Shown here piece after piece: positions 1 to 9,600 of a stretch of DNA of 10,180 nucleotides. Location: the NCBI GenBank assembly GCA_001584585.1, contig LSYV01000002.1, positions 3,954,948 to 3,965,127 of the forward strand. The letters are read 5' to 3'. The notes under the pieces were generated by a model. The model was not told where the DNA came from. It worked only from the letters and a program-made list of their open reading frames with translations, and made no database searches. This DNA is from Gonium pectorale. Lineage: Eukaryota > Chlorophyta > Chlorophyceae > Chlamydomonadales > Volvocaceae. How positions within the stretch are numbered: the stretch's first letter is position 1; every line of letters begins with the position of its first letter. Position numbers and translations under genes: made by a program.

Positions 1-630
1 GCAGCCGCCGCCGCTAGCACCCGCGCCCCGTGCGCCCCAGCCAGGATGAGCTGGTTTAGCCCCGTCGGTGGAACGCGCGCAGGCGTGTAAGCGGGCAGCC
101 CAGCCAGCGCGGCGTTCGCGGCGACCGGCGCGGCGGCCGCGGGGGCAGCTGCTGCCGAGGCCATGGTGCCTGGCGGCACGGCCTGGATAAGCGAGATCAC
201 CGGCGCGGGGCTGGTAGAGGCCGGCAGCGCCGCGGCCGCAGGCGCGGCCGGGGCCGCAGCACCGGGGACTGCAGCGCTCGTTGTCGGCTGCTCTTCCCGC
301 AGCTGCGTCTCCTGGGGGGCCCGCGCAGCCGGCGCCTGTTCAGCCGCTGCGCCGCCACCGGACGCACCGGTCTCGGCAGCCTGCTCCACCTGCTCGCGCA
401 CAGCAGCGCCCCCTGCCGGTCCTGTGCCAGCCTCCGCCTCTGCCCCTGCCTCCGTCACCGGTGCCTCCGCCTCCGCAGCTGGCTCAGCGATGGCACTCGA
501 AGCCTCCGCAGCGGCTTCAGCCGGGGACTCAGCTATGCACGGCGTGGCCCCGTCAGCTGCCTCGGGGGCGGCTCCCGCGGGGTGCGGGTCCGGCGCCGGT
601 GGCGGCAAGTTGGCCTCGTCCGCTTGGATC
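1..630 (-). CDS. Exon 16 (runs off the window): Ala/Glu/Pro-rich tail
   Basis: About 210 codons are open to the window edge: GIQADEANLPPPAPDPHPAG at the start, then Ala/Glu-rich helices, a polar segment REQVEQAAE and Ala/Pro-rich sequence. Near the edge it becomes more complex (LPAYTRARSTDGAKPAHPGW). No domain is recognised; it is most likely disordered. Whether the exon ends here, and whether a RING or other catalytic domain follows, cannot be seen. Confidence 0.75.
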
Positions 631-3600
631 CTGCAAGTTCAGGGCGCAAAGGTACCATGCCATCATCAGCACCCGGACGTCCTCCAGCAACTTGACACCA
701 CCAGGCTCAGAACCAGGCTTACCCTGCGCTGTCCTCGGTGCTGGGGCCCGGGGCAGGTGCGCCAGAGGACGCCTCCGCGGAACCATTGGAAATCGCGATC
801 GCACTTCCGCCGGTTCCGCCAGCCTCCTCCGCCGCCTGCGCTGGCGCCGCTGTCTCGTCCTTCCGCTCCGGCCCAGCCTCCGCCGCCGCAGTCGGTAGGA
901 GCGCTTCAGCTGCCGAAGCAAACGAGCCATCCGCTGGAGTCTCCAGCGGCGGTGCTGTTGTCGCGGAGGCCACCCCGGCGGCATACTCGGGTCTGCCTGC
1001 ATCCGGCCCCGCTTTAGGCGCCCCCGCTGCACCTGCACCCTCGCCGCCCGCCGCGCGCTCCGGGCCCGCATCGGGCGCCGTTCCGGCCGATGTTGCTTCC
1101 ATCGGCGGCACCTCCGCCGACGCCGCGTCCGCCGTCGCCACCTCCGCCGACGCCGACGCCGCCTCCACCGACGCCGTCTTCGTCGACGCCGCCTCCGCAG
1201 GCGCTGTCTCCGCCTGCGCTGCCGCAGGCGCTGCCGTGTCGGCTGCCCTGGCCTCGGTGAGGTCATCGGGGGTGAGCGAGCGGGAGTCGGGCTGCGAGCC
1301 GATGCTGCCGGTGGCCGAGTTGCGGCGCGCGGGCGGCACGAACTCGCGGGCCGTGGCGTTCAGGTGCGGCGCCTGCTCAGCGCGGCGGGCGGCAGGGTGG
1401 GGTTGCTCAGTCCGTGGCTGGGTGGGTAGGAGGAGGGGCATGGCGGCATTGGGTGGCGGTGGCAGCCGGTGGGAGGGGGCGGTTCTTCCTGCAACCTGTC
1501 CATCGGTCCTTCAGGACGACGGCTAACAATGGGCAGGGTTCACGCGGACCGTCACCGCGCCCGTCATTCGAATCTAAAGGTCTGTGCTCATCAAAAGAGG
1601 GCAATCACACGTGGGGGTGAACTGTCTGCCTGCCTGCCTGTCCGCCTGCCTGCCTGCCGGCGGAGGTGCCTGCCGGCGGGGATGCCTGTGTGCGCCCCGA
1701 CCCTGCAGTTGCCACGGCAGCCCCTCCACCTGCCCGCACTCCCGCCCAGCGCCGAGCCACGGTGTATGTGTGTGCGACGTGTGCGTGACACGGCCTACAT
1801 ACGCGGGCGCCCCACCATGGCTGCGACGACATCCTCCCCCGTGGTGGGGTCCTTGATCACCAGGATCTTCTTGGCCACCGGCGGCAGCGGCGGGGGCGGC
1901 GCCGGCGGCACCGCCGTTCCGTCCGCGAGCAGCTGCATTCCCGGCGGCTGGACGGGCAAGCCGCGGAACACCATCGGGTGCGGCGGGGGTGGCCGCGGCA
2001 GCATCGCCGCTGCGGCGGAGAGCGCCGCCGCCGTGGCCGCCGCCGCAGCGCTGAGGTCCTCCTCACCCCAGGCGCCAGGCCGCCGGTGCGGGTCGGCGTC
2101 GTCCTCAGTGTACTCCTGCAGATCGTCAGCCAGGTACCTGCCACAGAGCCGCCAGCACCGGGGATGGAATGACTTGATGAGACACCGGATGCTCAAAGCT
2201 GGAGAAGCATGTGCCTAGCCCTCATCGAGTGGCCGCCGGGCCCAGCGGTGGAAGCTGCGCTTATCGCAAGCCCCTGGAGGTAGCGGAGCCATGGAGCACT
2301 GGCGGGCGAACAATGGTGTCGTTGTGATCGGGGCTCGGGGTGGGCAGTACCATGGCCATCCGAAGGCGCACGCTTCGAGGGACAAACTGACGGGCGCCGG
2401 GCACCTTGCACGGAGTGCTGCTGAACCCACACTTCCCAGCCTGGCCCTGCGGCTCCCTCACAGTAATATGCGCACCCAAGCCGCCCGCCACCATAGCAAC
2501 AGCACGCATAATCTCCTCAAACACATCCAGATGCGTCCGCTCGAGAGCCACCGGCCCCCGTGTCCCACTCAGGCACGCGCAACGCGGTGTGGCTGCGGCC
2601 CGCCCTGGACAGCTCACTTACTCGGCGAGGACGATGTCAGTGGGGAAGTCCTTCAGGAACGACACGATGAGCTTCTTGCGCCCCACGGTCTTGTTGGTGG
2701 CGCGCAGGTGCACGTGGGCAGCCGCTTCCGCCTGGGTAGGGAGGGGGCAAGTGGATGTGAAGCGGCAAGGGAGCGGCAAGGATTCCGGGCCGACAAGTCG
2801 CAATACGTCGCGCCATGCGAGCAATGCGGTGTGCTCCCTCAGCGTTTGTACTGGTGCCGCAGAGCATGGGGCGCCTCCCAGGTAACATGAAGGTCGCAGG
2901 TCCCGTCCACCTACCCGCCTTCCCAACCCAGCCAAGCGAACGCCCAAGCCAAAGCCGCGGCACCAAGCCCGCGGCCCCAGCCCCAGCCCCGCACCTCACA
3001 CCCTACGCCTCGCAAAAGGCAAGCTTTCACGTGTAAGTCGCTCAACTACCTACCCCACCCGGTTGCAACAACCGTAAGCCACACGGCAACCCACCTGCGT
3101 GGCGCCCTCTGATCAGCCTCTAGGCATGTTCGCCCCCACGCTGCCCTCTCCATCCCCACCCCCAAGGCCACACCAGCCCTTGCCCCAAGGCCCCCTCCCC
3201 GCCCCTGCCCCCATCGCCTCTCCCCGCCCCTCTCCCCGGGCCCCCTCCCCTCTCCCTGCCCACCCCCCCACCTCATCCCCTCCCCCCTCCCTACCCTACA
3301 CCCACCCGGTCCATCTCCACAGCCATCGCCTGCTGGTCGCGAAACTCCTGGCAGCGCAGCACCAGGCCGCCCTCGCGCAGCAGCTCGCGCGTGAAGTACG
3401 ACCGCGGCTGCTCGCCCTGCTCGTCCAGCCAGCGGTAGTCGACGCACTCGAGGAGCAGGAAGGGCGTGAAGCCCCCCGCGTTCACGGCTGCGGTAGGCGG
3501 GGCGGAAGAGGCCGGGCGGGAAGCAGTGAAGCTGGGAAACGCGCGTGACGCAGCAAGCGCAACGGGTGGTGAGCGGGGGAGGGATCGGCAACGCGGACGG

Positions 3601-6600
3601 GGACGGGGCCGGGCCCGCAACATCAGTAATGCGGGGCGAAAGGAAGGGTGCGTGGTCCAGGGGCTCCTGGGGCGCAGTAGAGCCGCGGAGGCTCTTTCAG
3701 GGTGTCGGACAGCCCAACGGGAGGCGCCACCGACTCGAGAGGCCAGGGAGGCCAGGGAGGAAGTCTCCGCTGGGCCTTGGCATGCGTGTGGAGGGTGCAC
3801 CAGGCGTAAGGCTGATTGCAGCGCCCGCTTTCACCCCGCTGCGTCTCGCTCAGGAGTCGTGTTCCTCCCTGCAGACCCGGGCCGTAATACAACATCTGAC
3901 TCTCTGGTTCGGACAAAGCCAGGAGGTCCGTAGCTACGGCACTCACACAGCTTGAGGGCGGCCAGCGCCTCCGCCACGTAGTCGCGAGGAGCCTCCTCGG
4001 CCGCCTCGCCTCGCCGACTGAGCTCCACCGCCAGGTCCAGGGTGGGGAAGTCCGCAATGCGCGGAGCCCGAGGCGGCGGCGGTGGCGGCGCCGCCGCCAT
4101 CGCCGCGTCAGCAGCGGCGTCGGCGGCGCCGGTGATCGCGGCATTGGCGGCGGCGACCGCGCCGCTACTGCCGCCGGGGCCCGCGGCCTGAAAGATGTCC
4201 AGGTGCACCTTGACGCCCTTCTTCTTCTTCTTGGCCCCGGCGCCTGTCACCAGGGGCGCCGCGGCGGGCAAGGCGCCCTCCGCCTCTGCCAGCGCAGCGG
4301 AGGCTGCGTCGGGTGCGGCAGCCTCGCCCGTGGCTGCAGCAGCACCCGCATCCACCTGCGCGTACGTCCATAGACGCCAGGGCAAGCGGCGAGGTCGCAT
4401 GCTTGATCCACGGACCCACGGGACACATCAGGTAGGGCCGACGATAACACCTCTCCGCCGGTCCTTTCACCCTTTCACACGTGCCAGGAGTTGGCCAGTA
4501 AGGCTGCCGCTGCCATGACAGCGACGACATCTCCCGGGAGAGGGGCTGGACGTTAACGACGGCCAGACGGCAGCTTTGCACGCGTGCAGACGCCCGAAAC
4601 CCAAACCAGATTGAACACCCGCCAAGGACCAGGGTCGCGGGGAAACCATTTTGGTCAACTTCATGGCAGCAGGCCACCTGCATGACAGGCATAGGGAAGC
4701 CGCTCGCCGCGCCCATCACCTCCGCCGCCACCCCGGACGCCGCATGTGCCATGGCCGGCGATGCAGGGGCCTCCTCCACGGCCCGCCGCAGCGGCCGAAG
4801 CATCGAGTCGTCAGGCAGCGGCCGCTGGGGCGGCGATGAGTCGGTCGGGGGAGTCGTGCCGAGCTCCACGCCTGAGGTTCACCGCCGCAGGAGGGTAATA
4901 CCTACTGGAGGCATGACCAGCCACAATCAACAGTTCTCCCAGGCAAGTTAGGAAACGCTTGCGTAGGCTATAGAGCTCCCCGCCGTACCTTTGTGGAAGA
5001 GAGGGGCGGTGGAACGGATGACGATGTTGATGCCGCGGGACGGAGCGGGCTTCGCGGCCTCTGCATCCGCCGCCTGGCCGGTGGATGCCGCCTCTGCCGC
5101 CGCCTTCCCCGCCTCCGCCGCCTCCTCCGCCTTGCGCTTTTCCGCAGGTTCGGCGCCTGCACCCTTGCCGCGGCCACCCGCCTTGCCGCCGGCCTTGTCT
5201 CCGGCCTTGTCGCCAGCAGGGACGCCGGCGGCGGCGGCAGACTTGGCGCTGGCTGCGGCGCCCTTCTTGGACTTCTTGGAGGCATTCTGGCCGATGCCAG
5301 CAGCGGCTGCCTGCAAGCAGCCCACACGCGGGAGGAAAAAAGGCGGCCTCTAACACTCTCGCGACGAAGCGTCTTTACAGCGCATGAATGCCTCAGTGGC
5401 CGTACACTGTGTGAGGAAGCTGGGTGTGAAACGATGGGGACGGGCGCTGAGGAGGGTCAACAGCGGCGTGACAAGGGGGATCAAACTTTGGGTACAGCCA
5501 GACAGTTGCACGCGAGCCACGAAAAGGAGCTGGATGCCGGCGATTGGTTGGAGCTCCCCTTGGCATGCCCGCGCCTGGACATCGCACCTTGTCCTCTGCC
5601 TCCTGACCCGCGGGTCGCTTGCGCCGCCGCGACGCCTCCAGCGCCGCCACCGTCTGGCGAACGGCGGGGTCCATGTTGTACATATCGTAGTGATAGAGCA
5701 CCTTGCCGCCCGGCAGGCCGCCCCCGTTCGGGTCCGACCCCTGGTGAATGTACACCCGGCAGATGTGGCCGCTGCAGCTGTCCGTCAGGCAGCGGTGCAG
5801 CTTGGGCTTGCCCTGCGGGGAACAAGGCAGGAAGAGGCGGCCCTTGGCTTGTCACACTTGGCAAGGCGGTTGCGAGTCTTATGGGGAGGCGCGGCAGGCG
5901 CCGTTGCCTAACATTACGCACTGCGTTTCCGCAAGTCCCAGCGGCGGCGCATTTGCATGACAGTACAGCGCCGTTGACAGCGCACGGCCAGCGTGCGGCC
6001 ATCTACGCACGCTTTGCTGGTCGCGGGCCAGACACATGACGCTGCAACGATGTGCTCAATGCAGCGTTCCGTGTCTGGCCCGCGACCAGCAAAGCGTGAG
6101 CCTGCTGGCGTTTTTTTTTCTGTGGAAAGGTTACAGGCGGAGAGGCGAGAAAGGCGTGATGTGTACGAGCAGTACGACCAATCATCAGCATCATACCTAG
6201 CTGGCCGCGTGACCAAGACAAAGCTGGGCGGTGGTGCAGCCCAACATGATGCCCGGCATGCGCGCAAGGGGCTTCTGCCACAATGGGTTTCCCTCCTCCG
6301 CTCATAATCGCATTGCCTGTCAAACGGCCTCCCAACAGGCCTTCCCCGAGGCAGAGATCCCAAACGCCAGATCCCCCGCCGGCCTTCCCCCCGCGCTGCT
6401 GTGTCCACTTCTCCTGCCTGAGTCTAATTTGCAGCAGAAACACCCTCACAAGTCTGCGCCCACCCGTTCGTGTTGCGCCCAGTCCTGGGACGCGGACCGA
6501 TGCCTGGCGAGCCCAGGGCTGCCCGCCGGTCACCAGGCAACAGGCGTTCTCTCTCACCCGCCCCCGACCCGCCCAACGCCCAGTTGTCTGGAAACCCGTC

Positions 6601-9600
6601 CGCACCTCCTTGGTCTGGGCCTTGAAGCCCCGGTCGAACTCGTCCCCTCGCAGCTGCACCATGCTGTCCGCGAAGGGCCGCCAGCAGCGGTCGTGGAACA
6701 CCATGGAGCAGCCGCGCGTGCACCACAGCAGGTAGCGCTTCTGGCCCTCTGCGGGGGTGGCGGTAGTCGCAGGAGTTGCGAGAGCGCAGAGTTATGTCGG
6801 CGGCCGGCTAGTCGCTGTTGCAGCTGTGGACACGCTGCGCGGCTGCGCGGCAGTGTACCGTACTTGGGCGGTGCATGGCGTCCAGCGCGCCGCGCGTTTG
6901 GGGCGTGTTCGTTGATGATACACCCGCAAGCACCCTAACGCCAGGCCAACACGCATATGAGCGCAGAGACCTCACACATCTGTGATTTCTGCGGCGCAAC
7001 AAGCACACGCGACCGGAGCTGGTTCCCCACCACACGATCACGTGTTATTCCCAAGCGATGGTGGTCTACCCAACGATGGTAACCTCTTTTCCTCCGGCCT
7101 CTACATCGCAGATAACCCAATGCAATGTCCCCACGCCGCCCCAAAGACGTCCCAGGGGGACAGACGCACCTCGCACTCTGAAGCCCGGCTCATCGCACAC
7201 GTGGTCGGTGTCGTTGCCGGGCCGCAGACAGCAGTAGCCCACGCAGTGCTCGTCCGTGACGCTGCTCTCTGCCTCCACCAGCCCGCGCTCGCGCCGCAGT
7301 CGCTCGCGCTCCTCCCGCTCCCTGCGGCCGCACCGCGCCGCGCCGCGAGGGAAGAAGGCAGGCAGCGTTGGGTGGCCCCAGCTAACCCATGGAAAGTAGC
7401 GCCGCACCTTGCGCTTCGGCGAAGCTGTTCGGCACACGCCCAACGACACGATAGACCCTCGTACACCCACACCTCACCCCTCCTGCGCTCCACACTGACC
7501 CACCCGTATGGCCGTGCCGCAGCCCAGACCACCCCTCGCCATGGCCAGCCTTCCCCACCCCGACCAGGCCGGACCCACCGACCCACGGGTCGCCCCAACC
7601 CACATGGCCACGTGCTGCTGCCACGCCTCATCATTGGCGAAGTCGGCTCGCGTCATGACCACCTCGGGGCCTGTGGGCTCGCTGCGCGCCTCGCTGCGGA
7701 CCTTGGTCTTCTTCTGCTTCTTGGGCCGCTCGGGCTGGCGCTCCTCCGCGTGCGGGCGTTCGGCTGCCTGCTAGCGGGGCGCCGCGAGTAGAGGCGTGAT
7801 CCGAGAGGCAGGGTCATCCCTTGCAATGCGACGAGCAACAGAGGCACATTATGACCGTGCTTTTTGGCCGGTGCTTGGGGTGCGGCGGGCGCAGCAAGGG
7901 CGTGGCGCGCATATGGTGCCAGGACGCGGTAGTGCGCAGCCCGCGTAGGAATGCAGACACGGTGATGTGGAGATGGTGGCAACTCTGGGGTGGCATCAGG
8001 AGTCCCGAAGAAACGGTCCCAAGCGCTTCCCGCCGCTTCCCCGCACCAGCCGCGCGACAATCCAAACGCCCAGGCAATCGCCGTCAGCCGCCCATAACCA
8101 CCGCTAGCAACTCGCACCCCCGCACAAGCCGCATCCCCCGGCTTGCCTTCCTGGGTTTGAGTGGCGCTTGCGGGAACGGCTCCGGCCCGGCGCCGTCGGC
8201 CTCCTCATCGCTCTGCTCTAGCAGCTCCGGCATCTCTCCGTAATAGTTTGGCGGCGGCGGGGTCGCCGGGGCGGCGGCGGCGGGAGGCGGGGCGGCGGCG
8301 GCGGGAGGCGGGCGGAGGTCCTCCTTCATGCCTGTATGCGCCGGACATGCATGTTGTAGTGGGGAGGTGGGTTACTGGCAGGGGTTGGACGGGGGTGGCG
8401 GGTGATAGATAACGTGGGAAACGGGTTGCAACGCGTGGCGCAACACCGCAGTGAGGAGCGAGGGGCGGAGCTTGGTCGGGTTGAGAACAATGCCTTGCTG
8501 GGTACTCGGCACCGACTCCCCTGCCCGGACGCCAGGCGGTCCCTGCTGGGCTGCAATGCTGACCCGTAACCCCATCACGCACCCACCCATACACACGCCG
8601 CACACTGCTGTGCATAGATCTTGTAGATCATACAGAACACACACCGCACCTGGCGCGCTCGAGTAGGGCTGCTCCTCACGAGGCCGAGGCGCGGGCGCCG
8701 GTGGCCGCACCACCTCGCGCCTGCCCGTGCCCGCGTTGCGGTACTCGGTGCCGGAGGGCTTGGCCGCCGCCTTGGATCCTTGGTTGAGGAAGCCTGCGGG
8801 CGACACGGCACGCGGGGAAGCGCGAATGGGCACGTCTAGTGGGGCAAAGGTCGAGGTCTGCCGCGAACGCGGGTTTAAGGGATGCCCGCTGCACAGGTGC
8901 GCTCCCGGCCGACACACCCAAGTGTACGCCCTTATTCAGGGCCGCCCCGCCCACCCTATTTTTCCCCTCTCCCGCCAAACACACAGAAACACACAATCCG
9001 ACTTTACTTTGCTGGGTCCATGGACTGCCGGCTAGACTGCTTCTGCTCCTGCTTTCTGTCCGATAGCAGCACATTATTACCATCAGCCGCATTGATCATA
9101 TAGAACACACAATCGGACGCCAGGCCCTGCCTCCACAACCCCACGACACCGCTAGCCCAATTTCTTCTTGCCTTTTGACAGGCCTCCAATGCCGCTGCCA
9201 CGGCTCGGTTGCTGTTGCTGCTGCTGCTGGCCCTGCCTCGAGGGGCGCGGCAGGTCGTCCTCCTCATCGTCGTCGCTGAGCAGCCCGGGCATGTCGTCGG
9301 TGCCGCCGCCGCCCGCCTGGCCGCCGCTGCGGCCCCCAGCCCTCGGCGGCGGCGGCATCCCGGCCGGTAGCTCGTCATCGTCGTCATCCGACACCTCGTC
9401 GACCACCGCCTTGGCCCCGCCGCCATGGCGCTGCCTGCCCTGTCCATCCTTCCCACAGCTCTCATACCCGTCGCTGTCCTCATCGCTGTACTCATAGTCG
9501 CTGCTGCCTTCACTTTCGCCCTGCTCCGAGTAGCTCGATTCCTCACGGTCCGAAAGCCCCTGGGCGGCCGCGGCACGGCCGCCCTTGCTGGCACCACCGC

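Noticed and set aside
553..1266. Minus-strand frame of 237 codons made largely of arginine
   Set aside because: It is a +1 shadow of the Ala-rich exon. Its poly-Arg composition comes from CGC/CGG read out of frame, and it crosses the intron at 631-722.
738..1526. Plus-strand open frame of 262 codons opposite exon 15, and similar plus-strand frames at 163-1017 and 281-898
   Set aside because: They are shadows of the GCC-rich minus-strand exons, where low-complexity GC triplets keep most frames open. They cross inferred introns and have no splice or codon-bias support.
1795..1797. TAG ending the unspliced exon 14 frame (VGRPRM then stop) as the gene's true end
   Set aside because: No poly(A) signal TGTAA follows on the sense strand, and a donor 19 bases upstream joins exon 15 in phase. 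It remains possible as an isoform.
2261..2617. Minus-strand open frame whose middle (LERTHLDVFEEIMRAVAMVA) looks protein-like and could be an extra exon
   Set aside because: Codons end mainly in T or G, unlike the gene. The available acceptors (CCAG or CGCAG near 2590-2605) enter in phase 1, whereas exon 13 ends in phase 2. Exons 13 and 14 already join perfectly.
6008..6119. Hairpin followed by a run of nine T on the plus strand, as in a bacterial intrinsic terminator
   Set aside because: The DNA is eukaryotic with introns, the stem is far longer than in such terminators, the T run starts 12 bases after it, and no plus-strand gene precedes it.
8327..8329. ATG of MKEDLRPP as the start of a separate gene
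   Set aside because: It sits two bases inside a good acceptor, and the upstream exon joins it in frame through a consensus donor.
9004..9140. Minus-strand segment reading LASDCVFYMINAADGNNV, possibly an extra small exon with donor GATG|GTAATA
   Set aside because: It can be bounded by splice-like sites, but its codons are not C/G-biased. The simpler junction from 9202 to 8793 already keeps the frame. Left as an unproven alternative.
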